Source: an uncultured Ruminococcus sp.
GTDB lineage: Bacteria; Bacillota; Clostridia; Oscillospirales; Ruminococcaceae
DNA: 14,184 nt
Direction of reading: 5' to 3'
Assembly: GCA_946544695.1 (NCBI GenBank)
Contig: CAMNMO010000028.1
Span: 1-14,184 of the forward strand
Shown here: positions 5,268 to 11,729 of the stretch, in pieces
Numbering within the stretch: position 1 is the stretch's first letter
Layout: each line of letters starts with the position of its first letter
The notes under the pieces: model-generated
The model's input: only the letters and a program-made list of their open reading frames with translations
Told to the model about the DNA's origin: nothing
Databases searched by the model: none
Position numbers and translations under genes: made by a program

Positions 5268-8054
5268 TCAGTATATAAATTCATTGACGCCCGTGCTGTC
5301 AACGTGTTCCTTGTTGCGCTTGACCAGCTTGCGGTATACCACATCGCCGTCCAGCTCGATGGTCATGTTGATATCACCGCCGCCTGTTCCGCCGAAGTCG
5401 GCAAGCACTCTGCGCATGGCTGCTTCCATAGTTGATACAGGGCTGACTACCTCGGGCTCACGCTTGTTATCACCCAGCACCGCAAGGAATTCACCGTAGT
5501 TTGCGGGAACTGCCATGCCCTGTGCCAGTGCGGGTATCCTCGGGAGGGTGACCGTATCGAAAAGCGGCAGTTCGGTGCCTGTCAGGTCGGTGATATCCTG
5601 GAGCACGCCGTTTATATTGTCGGGCAGGAAATTCAGGGTGTCCTCTATCAGTTCAAGGGCGTTGTTGATAACGCTTATGAATGCACCCTGTATAGCTGTG
5701 CCTACGGCTGTACCGATACCGCTGAAATATTCCCTGACGCTCTCGATGCTCATAACGCTTCTGATCTTTTCCCATGCGTCGGAGAACTTCTCCTTCAGGT
5801 CACTGCCGAGCTCCTTGAATGCGCCGATGACGTCAGCCTTGCGGTCGGCAAAAAAGCTGCGTATGCCCGAAAACTGCGTAACGATATTGCCGTAAGCCGT
5901 GCCGAATTTTTCTGCGAACCAGCCGCCCACGCCCCTGAAGCCCGACTTCACGTCTGACCATCGGTCCTTTGCCCAGCCGCCGATAAAGCTGAATGCCGCC
6001 TTTATCACATCACGGGCGCCCTCGAATTTCTCTTTGAAGAATGCGCCAATCGGGGCGAATATGGCTTTGATGCCCTCGAACGCTGTGTCCAGGTCTCCTG
6101 TGAACACGCCACGCAGGAAGGTGACAAAGCCGTTTGCCACATCGAGTATCAGCCTGATGTGCGAGCTGACATTATCCACTATCGCAGACAGCGCACCCTC
6201 CACGATGGGCGCCAGTTTGTCCACCACCCAGCCGACTATCGGTGCGATGACCTTGTTGTAGATTTTCAGCGCTTGCAGTGTCAGGTCGCCCACAAGCCCT
6301 ATGATGTTGTCAAGCAGGGGCGAAAGGTGTTTTTTCCAGATCTCGTCAGCCGCTGCCATAGCCTTGTCGAAAACAGGTTTCAGCCACTTTTTCCACACAT
6401 CGATAACTATGTCTTTTGTCTTGGTCAGCGCAGTGCGGAAGGCTGTGAAAATTGGTACGCCGTACTTGTCCCAGTTCTTTTTAAGTATGCTCACCGTGTC
6501 CGTCCAGACTGTTGTCAGCTCCCCAAGTATGGGCTTGGCGTAGTCTGTCCACCAGGTATCAAAAATATCCTTGATACCGCCAAAAAGCACGCCGAGTGTC
6601 AGGTCAGCCTGCGCTGCGAACTGCGTTATCAGCGGCAGACCCTCTTTCACAAGGCTTTGCAGCACGGGGAACACTGCCACGTCCCAGATATCGGCGAACA
6701 CCATGTTGAAGCTGTCGAACAGCCCCGTCACTATGCCGCTCATCACAGAGAAACGAGTGCGCAGAAACGGCGTGAAGTCGTTTTCCAGATAGCTCCGAAA
6801 CGGTTCAGCCAGTGTACCGAGATCTGAGAATATCCGCCCGAAAGTCGTGCGCAGCTGTGCACCCTCACCCGAGATATCCGCTATGGCTTTATCGAAAACA
6901 CCGCCGAAATTATCACCGAGATACTTCCGTGCATCACCCGCATAGCCCTTTATCTTGTCAAAGACCCTGCGCAGCTTTTTCTCAAAGCCGCTCATTTTCT
7001 TTTCGGCGGCAGATGTGTCTGCGGTCACCTCAACAGTGTCTGCGGCAGGTGTTCCCGCATCGGGTGCTGATACAGCGGCGTCTTCGCCGCCCAGCTTGTT
7101 TATTTGGTCGAAGCTTGCAAGGCTCTTGTCGTTCGCTTCCTGTGCAGCTTCTGCGGCAGCTGCCATGTCATCATAGTTTTCGGCGGCGGCTGAGGTCTCA
7201 TCTGCCACGCTCGCAGTGCTCGCAGCAGTGCTGTCCGTCAGCCCGAAAACGCTCATTATCGCATCAGAGGTGACCTTTGCTGTCTCGGTCAGCCTTTGCA
7301 GCACGGTCGTCAGCCGCTTGACAACACTTACAGCCCCCGCCAGTACAGGTGTGCCCACCGCTGCCAGCAGTTCTCTCCACGCCTGTTTCAGGTTGCCTGT
7401 GACGTTTTCCCAGCCTTCTGCTTCACGTGCAGCCTGTCCCTCAGCGCCCGAAAGCTTGTTGGCGTCCTTCACCATTTGCAGCAGTGTCAGCTGTTTCTGG
7501 GCTTCGGAAAGCTCGGCGAACTTCCTGCCGTACATCTCCAGTGCTTTTGCGTTTCTAGTGAATTCCGTTGAACTTATGCCCAGCGCCGCATCGTTGGCAT
7601 AGTTGCCTTTGAGGTAGCTTTTGAGTGTCTCGGACGTTTCTTCCAGCGACCTGTCATAGTATGCCGCACTGTCCGCAGCCACTTGCAGGGCATCACTCAT
7701 CATGTCCAGCGCCTGCGGGCTTTCCATGCCTGCGGTCTTTGCAAAGGCATATATGCCCGTGGCAGTGCCCCGCAGGCGGTTTTTAAGAATGCCGCTTTCG
7801 TCCGCCACAGCATCTATGGCAGACTGAGCGTTGCCTTTCAGCGCCCCGAATGTCTGCTCGAACTGACTTTCGGCAGCCTTCATCTCCGCAGCGGCTTCGA
7901 TCATCTCTTTGCCCGAAAATGCTGTCGCCATCAGTCCCGCTATGCTGACAAGCCTGCCTTTTATGCTGTCAAGCCCTTTCCCCAGACCCTTGACGCCCTT
8001 GTTAAAGCCCGTGTCGTTTATCTTAGTATCAAAATTAAGATGTCCGTCAACCAT
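5268..8054 (-). CDS. Phage tail tape measure protein
   Basis: At 928 residues this is the longest protein in the window. It sets tail length, fills the tail tube and is ejected ahead of the DNA. The start has AGGAAG seven bases upstream. Residues about 1-270 form the conserved N-terminal helical region ('FNKGVKGLGKGLDSIKGR', 'ESQFEQTFGALKG', 'YLKGNYANDAALGIS', 'GWENVTGNLKQAWRELLA'). About 275-355 is a low-complexity Ala/Ser/Asp linker. After that come long helices with regularly spaced Trp/Phe ('WTDTVSILKKNWDKYG', 'GGWFAEKFGTAYGN'), the tape-measure periodicity. The C-terminal part (about 840-928) has 'PALAQGMAVPANYGEF', typical of Firmicutes tape measures. No peptidase or lysozyme motif was seen. 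It follows the Gp15-like gene by 11 bases. Confidence 0.93.
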   Translation of the reverse strand: MVDGHLNFDTKINDTGFNKGVKGLGKGLDSIKGRLVSIAGLMATAFSGKEMIEAAAEMKAAESQFEQTFGALKGNAQSAIDAVADESGILKNRLRGTATGIYAFAKTAGMESPQALDMMSDALQVAADSAAYYDRSLEETSETLKSYLKGNYANDAALGISSTEFTRNAKALEMYGRKFAELSEAQKQLTLLQMVKDANKLSGAEGQAAREAEGWENVTGNLKQAWRELLAAVGTPVLAGAVSVVKRLTTVLQRLTETAKVTSDAIMSVFGLTDSTAASTASVADETSAAAENYDDMAAAAEAAQEANDKSLASFDQINKLGGEDAAVSAPDAGTPAADTVEVTADTSAAEKKMSGFEKKLRRVFDKIKGYAGDARKYLGDNFGGVFDKAIADISGEGAQLRTTFGRIFSDLGTLAEPFRSYLENDFTPFLRTRFSVMSGIVTGLFDSFNMVFADIWDVAVFPVLQSLVKEGLPLITQFAAQADLTLGVLFGGIKDIFDTWWTDYAKPILGELTTVWTDTVSILKKNWDKYGVPIFTAFRTALTKTKDIVIDVWKKWLKPVFDKAMAAADEIWKKHLSPLLDNIIGLVGDLTLQALKIYNKVIAPIVGWVVDKLAPIVEGALSAIVDNVSSHIRLILDVANGFVTFLRGVFTGDLDTAFEGIKAIFAPIGAFFKEKFEGARDVIKAAFSFIGGWAKDRWSDVKSGFRGVGGWFAEKFGTAYGNIVTQFSGIRSFFADRKADVIGAFKELGSDLKEKFSDAWEKIRSVMSIESVREYFSGIGTAVGTAIQGAFISVINNALELIEDTLNFLPDNINGVLQDITDLTGTELPLFDTVTLPRIPALAQGMAVPANYGEFLAVLGDNKREPEVVSPVSTMEAAMRRVLADFGGTGGGDINMTIELDGDVVYRKLVKRNKEHVDSTGVNEFIY

Positions 8055-8065
8055 TCCTTCACTTC

Positions 8066-8638
8066 CTATCTGCCGATGAGCTGATCTATGAACGCTTCGT
8101 CCTCATCTTCTGCACACCGCTCTTTGTCCGAAAGCTTTGTTTTCAGCATGACGAGTGCTTTGTTCTCCCTCACGAAGCGCTTTTCCCATTTATCAAGCTT
8201 TTCGCCCTTCGCCATTTTCCTGCGGATATGGCTGACCTGCGAGAACAGCCCTTCGCCTATCTCTCCGAACAGTCCCAGAAACGACCACCAGTGCAGGTAC
8301 TTCACCGCCCTTGTTTCGTACCCTGCGGCTTTGTTCACGGCAGGGAATATCAGACCCTCGTCCTGCTCCCAGTCGAAGGTCCTGACATCAGTTTCGGAAC
8401 GTGGCATATCCCCGCCGCCGATGAACCAATAGGCTTTTTCAGCGGCTTCCTGCAAATTCTCCCCGGGGAGACTTTCAAAACTCACATACAGACATCTCAG
8501 GCAGACATAGCACTTCTCCTTCGGGTCAAGGTCGGGGTCGTTCATCGCCTGTATGATGTTCAGCGCCACACGGAAATCCGAACGTATGGCAAAAGCTTTC
8601 CCGCCCACTGTCAGGCAGGTGGGCAGCTCGCCGATCAT
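8066..8638 (-). CDS. Bacteriophage Gp15-family protein, downstream partner of the tail assembly chaperone
   Basis: A 190-residue protein matching the Gp15 family found directly upstream of tape measure genes in Firmicutes siphoviruses: N-terminal 'ELPTCLTVGGKAFAIRSDFR', 'RTFDWEQDEGLIFPAVNKA' and 'LHWWSFLGLFGEIGEG'. It ends in an acidic tail (DEDEAFIDQLIGR). Gene position suggests a role like the C-terminal half of the G/GT tail assembly chaperone, which keeps the tape measure soluble before tube polymerisation. Its ATG overlaps the stop of the upstream gene as ATGA (8635-8638) with only a weak AAGG at a distance, so translational coupling is likely. I saw no convincing X-XXY-YYZ slippery heptamer, so a programmed frameshift is not called. 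Confidence 0.85.
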   Translation of the reverse strand: MIGELPTCLTVGGKAFAIRSDFRVALNIIQAMNDPDLDPKEKCYVCLRCLYVSFESLPGENLQEAAEKAYWFIGGGDMPRSETDVRTFDWEQDEGLIFPAVNKAAGYETRAVKYLHWWSFLGLFGEIGEGLFSQVSHIRRKMAKGEKLDKWEKRFVRENKALVMLKTKLSDKERCAEDEDEAFIDQLIGR

Positions 8639-9150
8639 GCAAGCAGCCTTGCAAGCAGTGCCTGCTTTTCCTCTTTTGTCATGCTGTCCACATCAACTGT
8701 CTGCGGCATCATGCCGACAACAGGCGGCTTTGCAAGCACCACAGGCTCGATGTACTTCTGCGTTTTTTCCTCAAGCCTGACCTTAGCGGCAGCGGAAGCC
8801 GACTTCATATCCGCCATGATGACGGGCATGAGTGCATCGAGAAAACCCTCAATTATCAGCCTGCCCCCTGACACTGCCGAAAGCACGTTGGTCTTGCCGA
8901 AGGCTGTTTCGCAGGTGCCGTCACCGAATACATGATCCAGCTGTTCACGGATAAGCTTGTCAGCTTCCACAAGCTGTATTTCATCGTCCCCGATAGCCTT
9001 TATCTCGTCTATCTTCCTGTCGATGATATCCAGCGCCTCATCGAAACGCTTCTTGGTGTTCAGGTCGGTGACGTTTATCCTTATCACACGGCTCTCATCG
9101 CCGTTTATAGCGTAGCTGCGGAAACCGTCATCAAAACTTATGCTCTGCAT
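8635..9150 (-). CDS. Tail assembly chaperone-like protein
   Basis: A 171-residue protein with an excellent start: AGGAGG eight bases before ATG. It begins with beta-type sequence (SISFDDGFRSYAINGD, VIRINVTDLN) followed by helical segments (RFDEALDIIDRKIDEIKAIG and KLIREQLDHVFGDG), a Gly-containing 'FGKTNVLSAVSGG' turn, and a charged C-terminus (TKEEKQALLARLLA). Located between the tail tube and Gp15/tape measure genes, it occupies the slot of the first tail assembly chaperone. I recognise the type from Clostridia phages but cannot name a firm domain. It is the first structural gene after the toxin-antitoxin-like insertion and lies just beyond a minus-strand terminator (9177-9206), so its expression must come from read-through or antitermination. 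Confidence 0.68.
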   Translation of the reverse strand: MQSISFDDGFRSYAINGDESRVIRINVTDLNTKKRFDEALDIIDRKIDEIKAIGDDEIQLVEADKLIREQLDHVFGDGTCETAFGKTNVLSAVSGGRLIIEGFLDALMPVIMADMKSASAAAKVRLEEKTQKYIEPVVLAKPPVVGMMPQTVDVDSMTKEEKQALLARLLA

Positions 9151-9176
9151 TTGTCATACCTCCTAAAAAATGCATG

Positions 9177-9206
9177 AAAAAAGCGCTCCGTAAAAACGAA
9201 ACGCTT
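9177..9206 (-). terminator. Intrinsic terminator upstream of the tail chaperone gene
   Basis: On the minus strand a 10-bp stem (AAGCGUUUCG with CGGAGCGCUU, 6-base loop) runs into a U tract at 9182-9177. Two of its pairs are G-U on the minus strand and would be A-C mismatches on the plus strand, so the hairpin is built for minus-strand transcripts. It lies downstream of the small peptide gene and would end its mRNA. It also overlaps the -35 box of the opposing promoter by two bases. Confidence 0.7.
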
Positions 9207-9233
9207 GACATTTATTCTGTTGTGTGGTATAAT
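9205..9233 (+). promoter_or_regulatory. Consensus sigma-A promoter for the antisense RNA
   Basis: Perfect TTGACA (9205-9210), 17-base spacer, perfect TATAAT (9228-9233). It points against all the genes of the window, toward the 3' end of the small peptide gene. The predicted transcription start is near 9240. No open reading frame with a ribosome binding site follows on this strand, so it most likely drives a non-coding RNA. Confidence 0.88.
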
Positions 9234-9256
9234 ATCGGTAATAAAAGAGGGTGCTG

Positions 9257-9268
9257 CACAGCCTTGCG
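9257..9268 (+). repeat. Direct repeat, copy in the antisense RNA (partner at 9427-9438)
   Basis: CACnnCCTTGCG occurs here and again at 9427-9438 on the same strand. As the two RNAs are transcribed toward each other, direct repeats become complementary segments: 7 bp (CCUUGCG/CGCAAGG), a 2-base mismatch, then 3 bp (CAC/GUG). This is the same logic as repeats DRa and DRb of the pAD1 par locus. The partner copy covers the Shine-Dalgarno sequence of the peptide gene. Confidence 0.7.
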
Positions 9269-9303
9269 GCTCAGCGGTTCTCCCTCAATAGTCGTTCTAT
9301 AAA

Positions 9304-9346
9304 AAATAGTCGTCCTATGTAGGAGTGGGGCGGCTATTTCTTTTTA
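9304..9346 (+). terminator. Intrinsic terminator of the antisense RNA
   Basis: A 12-bp stem (9304-9315 with 9328-9339, 12-base loop) is followed by CTTTTTA. Two pairs are G-U on the plus strand and would be A-C mismatches on the minus strand, so it is better suited to stop the plus-strand RNA. The stop codon of the peptide gene (9334-9336) lies in the right arm. A near-identical 14-base copy of the left arm region lies just upstream (9287-9300 versus 9305-9318, one mismatch) and could compete for the right arm. Confidence 0.75.
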
Positions 9347-9420
9347 TTATTGTTGACAATCGCCAGATTTACAATAGCAATGATAGTGTTTATCAAGGTA
9401 AGTATCTCTAATGTGCTCAT
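9334..9420 (-). CDS. Putative type I toxin: 28-residue single-helix membrane peptide
   Basis: A 28-residue peptide starting MST, with a hydrophobic helix LEILTLINTIIAIVNLAIV and a polar basic tail NNNKKK. This is the layout of small holin-like/Fst/TxpA-type toxins that damage the membrane when overproduced. The start at 9420 is chosen because AAGGGGGTGA lies five bases upstream. A longer in-frame reading of 61 codons would start at 9519, inside the promoter, so it cannot be made from this mRNA. The gene has its own consensus promoter (9491-9519), a hairpin over its ribosome binding site, and an opposing antisense RNA. It is in the 412-base gap between the tail tube and chaperone genes, where no structural role is expected. 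Alternatives: a small accessory holin or a phage regulatory peptide. Confidence 0.7.
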   Translation of the reverse strand: MSTLEILTLINTIIAIVNLAIVNNNKKK

Positions 9421-9425
9421 GCAAC

Positions 9426-9442
9426 TCACCCCCTTGCGAGGG
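9426..9442 (-). promoter_or_regulatory. Hairpin over the toxin ribosome binding site
   Basis: In the peptide mRNA, CCCU (9442-9439) can pair with AGGG (9434-9431), leaving a CGCA loop (9438-9435) and burying part of the Shine-Dalgarno sequence AAGGGGGUGA (9435-9426). The loop is complementary to the UUGCG loop of the antisense RNA, so a loop-loop contact could start antisense pairing exactly at the ribosome binding site. The fold is inferred by eye. Confidence 0.55.
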
Positions 9443-9490
9443 AAAGATTGAACCGCCTTTTTTGCCGCTGTATGTACAGCACCCGCAAAT

Positions 9491-9519
9491 ATTATATCAC
9501 AGGTGTCGCATTTTGTCAA
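9491..9519 (-). promoter_or_regulatory. Consensus sigma-A promoter of the toxin gene
   Basis: On the minus strand: TTGACA (9519-9514), 17-base spacer, TATAAT (9496-9491), all matching consensus. Transcription should start near 9485, giving a leader of about 65 bases before the ATG at 9420. The leader contains a small hairpin GCUGU-ACAU-ACAGC. The promoter begins 44 bases after the tail tube stop codon and is independent of the late operon. Confidence 0.87.
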
Positions 9520-9562
9520 TTATCACTGCTGTCATCTTCCGACTCTGACGGTGCAGTTTCCG

Positions 9563-10072
9563 TCAGGTCGCCGCTGTAAAAGTCGGTACATGGGTCTCGC
9601 TGTCGAAGGTCACACTGCCCTTCTGCCTGTTGCCGTCGAACCTGATATTATAGGGGATATTCACACCGCCCTGAGGTCCGCCGTAGCTCTGGGGCTTGAC
9701 TATAACGTCCTCCACCCATGCATCATAAGCACCTGTGGTCTTGTCCACAAGTACTTCCAGCAGCTTTGTTTTGCAGTCATCGCCCGTCTTGCGCTCCATC
9801 ATTATACTCTTGAGTTTTTCGTAGAGCGGGTCGCCCGGGTCCGCATAGTATGTGTCGATATCCAGTGCGGGCTCATAGCCGTTGTCCTGTACCGATGTTT
9901 CATCGAGTATGTTCTTCTTGATCTCGGTGTCGGGGTTGAGCTCTACGCTGGCGTCCTCTATGTCCTTGCCGATAAGGTACCAGTTCTCTGTACCTGTGCC
10001 GAAGTTTGCGTCGATATAGTGCAGCAGATGGCTTCTGTGAAGCTTGCCTGCTGTGTAAGTGTATTCAGGCAT
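9563..10072 (-). CDS. Major tail (tube) protein
   Basis: A 169-residue protein placed between the tail terminator-like gene and the chaperone/tape measure genes, the usual position of the siphovirus tail tube protein. The ATG has GGAGG seven bases upstream and abuts the upstream stop codon. Supporting text in the sequence: an N-terminal 'YTAGKLHRSHLLHYIDANFG', 'WYLIGKDIEDASVELNPDTE', a cysteine-poor core, 'IVKPQSYGGPQGGVNIPYNI' and the strand 'GSVTFDSE' near the end. The phrase 'IGKDIEDASVELNPDTEIKKNILDE' (in parts) is typical of Clostridia phage tail tube proteins, which polymerise into the rigid tube through which DNA passes. No C-terminal Ig-like extension is present. Confidence 0.8.
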   Translation of the reverse strand: MPEYTYTAGKLHRSHLLHYIDANFGTGTENWYLIGKDIEDASVELNPDTEIKKNILDETSVQDNGYEPALDIDTYYADPGDPLYEKLKSIMMERKTGDDCKTKLLEVLVDKTTGAYDAWVEDVIVKPQSYGGPQGGVNIPYNIRFDGNRQKGSVTFDSETHVPTFTAAT

Positions 10073-10525
10073 TTATATTCCTCCGTTCGTAAAATCTACA
10101 GTATACTCCGCCGTGATAGTCAGCTGATACATATAAGTATCCTCGGAATTCTCCTGAGGTACTGCATACAGCATACCGTTGGCGGCGTTTATCAAGGTTA
10201 TCTCTCCGGGATATGACACCCCGTTATAGGGCGTTTCCACGGGGAGATCTTTTTGTTTTGACAGCCACACAGCCAGCTCCAGCAGCACCCCCGACGAGCT
10301 TATGCGCTCATAGTCGTTTATGGCGCTGTAATTAGCCGTCAGTAAGAACGTATGCTGTCTGCGCTGGTTGCCGATGATATCTTCTGCCAGTAGCGTATCA
10401 CCTGTGGACGATAATGCATAGCTGTCAGCCTTCCCGTCGGAAAAGTCAACGTGTATTGTTCCCAGCACTTCCGAGATCTTCGGGAAGGCAGTGAGCAGTT
10501 CTCTCATTGTCTCTATTATGTTCAT
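10073..10525 (-). CDS. Minor capsid / tail terminator-like protein
   Basis: A 150-residue protein with AGGAGG nine bases before its ATG, which overlaps the upstream stop as ATGA. It begins with a helix (MRELLTAFPKISEVLG), then alternating strands ('IHVDFSD', 'SYALSSTGD'), 'RRQHTFLLTANYSAINDYER', a helix (SGVLLELAVWLSKQKD) and a final strand 'YQLTITAEYTVDF'. This helix-strand pattern and the phrase ending in a self-contained beta strand match small phage 'minor capsid' proteins that cap the tail tube (terminator or tail completion role). The position immediately before the tail tube gene agrees. Function is by analogy and position. Confidence 0.68.
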   Translation of the reverse strand: MNIIETMRELLTAFPKISEVLGTIHVDFSDGKADSYALSSTGDTLLAEDIIGNQRRQHTFLLTANYSAINDYERISSSGVLLELAVWLSKQKDLPVETPYNGVSYPGEITLINAANGMLYAVPQENSEDTYMYQLTITAEYTVDFTNGGI

Positions 10526-10989
10526 CGTATGCCGCCTCCTGCATTGCGCTGAGCACCGTTCTGTATAGCTTTAAGGTGATTTGTTTTCACGGTCTCGAAC
10601 CACAGTCTCTGAGCCTGCGGATGCTTGGCAGTGCTGTATATCAGGTTGCGTCCTGTCAGCACCTTCTTCTCACCCTGCCTTGCCCAGGGAGATCCTGTGA
10701 TGCTCGATACCATGAGCACGCCATAATACTGATAGCGTGCATAAGGTGAGGTGTAGTAGATATGCCCCGAACCGATCTTGGTGCCGAGTACAGCTGCCTT
10801 TGACAGGATGTTGTTCCTCGAAGGTGTGTACTTGACCATGAGCCTTATGACCTCGCTATCCACAAAAGCCTGAGCATTGTTAAAACGCTTGGTACTGTCA
10901 CGCCCGAAAGTTCTTGACCATTCAAGGGTTATCTGTGTCCTCTGGTCTTTCACGGTTGTATTCCGTGGCTGCTGTATACCTTTCGGCAT
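10522..10989 (-). CDS. Minor capsid protein, head-tail joining type (Minor_capsid_2/gp10-like)
   Basis: A 155-residue basic protein. The start is supported by GAGGTGATAAGAT before ATG. Features are a basic N-terminus (MPKGIQQPRNTTVKDQR), an amphipathic helix with 'QAFVDSEVIRLMVKYTPSR', then 'IYYTSPYARYQYYGVLM' and 'AKHPQAQRLWFETVKTNH'. The 'P....L...A......G.I.Y..PYAR..Y.G' arrangement is the hallmark of the Minor_capsid_2 and HK97 gp10 families, which join head to tail or help complete the tail. It lies in the standard joining-gene block, 6 bases after the preceding gene. Confidence 0.78.
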   Translation of the reverse strand: MPKGIQQPRNTTVKDQRTQITLEWSRTFGRDSTKRFNNAQAFVDSEVIRLMVKYTPSRNNILSKAAVLGTKIGSGHIYYTSPYARYQYYGVLMVSSITGSPWARQGEKKVLTGRNLIYSTAKHPQAQRLWFETVKTNHLKAIQNGAQRNAGGGIR

Positions 10990-10995
10990 ATCTTA

Positions 10996-11340
10996 TCACC
11001 TCGCTGTCAATTCAATATGGGAGAGCCCGCCGTACAAGCAGGGGTTGACATTCTTTACAACAGCAAAGTCAGGATACTGCTCGCGGAATGTCTTCATATC
11101 CGCAGCTGTAGCCTGTTCTGTTGTGGTGGTGAAGTCAAATTCCGATGTACCATGTACGATGATATCTCCCGCCATCGGGATATAGCTGTCATCGTATATA
11201 TACACCAGGATACTGTCCTGCACCTGTATCCCGTTCCTTATCACCGTCTGCCCTCTGCTGTCGTTCCAGTATACGTCACTGATGTTGTGCCGGGTATATG
11301 TGTCTTTCGACCATATCGTGATATCTGCATTTGTCAGCAT
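10996..11340 (-). CDS. Head closure-like protein
   Basis: A 114-residue, beta-rich protein starting 'MLTNADITIWSKD'. It contains 'YWNDSRGQTVIRNGIQVQDS', 'ILVYIYDDSYIPMAGDIIVHG' and 'VVKNVNPCLYGGLSHIELTAR'. The central 'D.VLVYIP.....P..GD.I..G' pattern is shared by small head closure (stopper) proteins that seal the portal-connector channel. It starts one base after the stop codon of the connector gene upstream, and no strong ribosome binding site stands between them, so coupling is likely. The family is recognised from related Clostridia phages but lacks a formal name known to me with certainty. Confidence 0.62.
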   Translation of the reverse strand: MLTNADITIWSKDTYTRHNISDVYWNDSRGQTVIRNGIQVQDSILVYIYDDSYIPMAGDIIVHGTSEFDFTTTTEQATAADMKTFREQYPDFAVVKNVNPCLYGGLSHIELTAR

Positions 11341-11341
11341 A

Positions 11342-11710
11342 TCATCTCACCCCCGAGAAGAGCAGCCCCGAGCCGCTTAACCACTTGGTGACTATGTCAC
11401 ACGCCTTGCTGTTTAGCGTGGCTTGCTGATCTGCTCCGCTTGCATAGCTCACTGACCAGCCCTGCACGCTCTCCGAGGTCTTGCCCGCACTCTTGGCTTG
11501 CTCTTTTTTTGAGTTGTAGAGGGACTCGGCTATTTCACAGCAGCACATTCTGACGTTGTCTGTAACGTTATCTTCTTTGATGTTCCCGAAGGTCAGCGTA
11601 TCAAGAATACGTGACGCTTCGCGGAAATAATAGGTATAGGCGGCTGTGATGACCGCCTGCTTACCTGCAAGATATTCGTCTTTGTAATAGGTCTCATCGG
11701 CATAGATCAT
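11342..11710 (-). CDS. Head-tail connector protein
   Basis: A mostly helical protein of 122 residues from the ATG at 11710. The frame stays open upstream through GTG codons to 11722, but GAGGTGG lies eight bases before the ATG and directly against the GTGs, so the ATG is preferred. The helices 'YKDEYLAGKQAVITAAYTYYFREAS', shown in part, 'DNVRMCCCEIAESLYNSKK' and 'KACDIVTKWLSGSGLLF' fit the gp6/gp15-like connector fold that forms a ring beneath the portal. 'CCCEIAE' with three adjacent cysteines is unusual for this family. It follows the capsid gene by 19 bases, the normal order. Confidence 0.7.
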   Translation of the reverse strand: MIYADETYYKDEYLAGKQAVITAAYTYYFREASRILDTLTFGNIKEDNVTDNVRMCCCEIAESLYNSKKEQAKSAGKTSESVQGWSVSYASGADQQATLNSKACDIVTKWLSGSGLLFSGVR

Positions 11711-11729
11711 TACAGCCACCACCTCACTA

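Larger units (their letters stand above)
9240..9346 (+). ncRNA. Putative antitoxin RNA (type I, antisense to the peptide mRNA)
   Basis: A predicted transcript of about 107 nt from the promoter at 9205-9233 to the terminator at 9304-9346. The 5' part folds as a nested hairpin: GAGGG (9246-9250) with CCCTC (9282-9286), GCTG (9253-9256) with CAGC (9272-9275), and AGCC (9260-9263) with GGCT (9268-9271) around a UUGC loop. That loop and its flank (CCTTGCG, 9262-9268) are complementary to the CGCAAGG next to the ribosome binding site of the peptide mRNA. The 3' end is fully antisense to the last codons and 3' region of the peptide gene. The likely role is to block translation and/or trigger decay of the toxin mRNA, as RNAII does for fst and RatA for txpA. 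This rests on sequence architecture only. Confidence 0.68.

Noticed and set aside
8635..8680. Programmed -1 frameshift between the two tail chaperone genes
   Set aside because: Only GAGGAAAAG was found near the junction, which is not a proper slippery heptamer in frame. The ATGA overlap explains expression of the second gene by coupling.
9334..9519. 61-residue reading of the small peptide gene
   Set aside because: Its start lies inside the -35 box of the gene's own promoter and lacks a ribosome binding site; the internal ATG at 9420 has a strong one.
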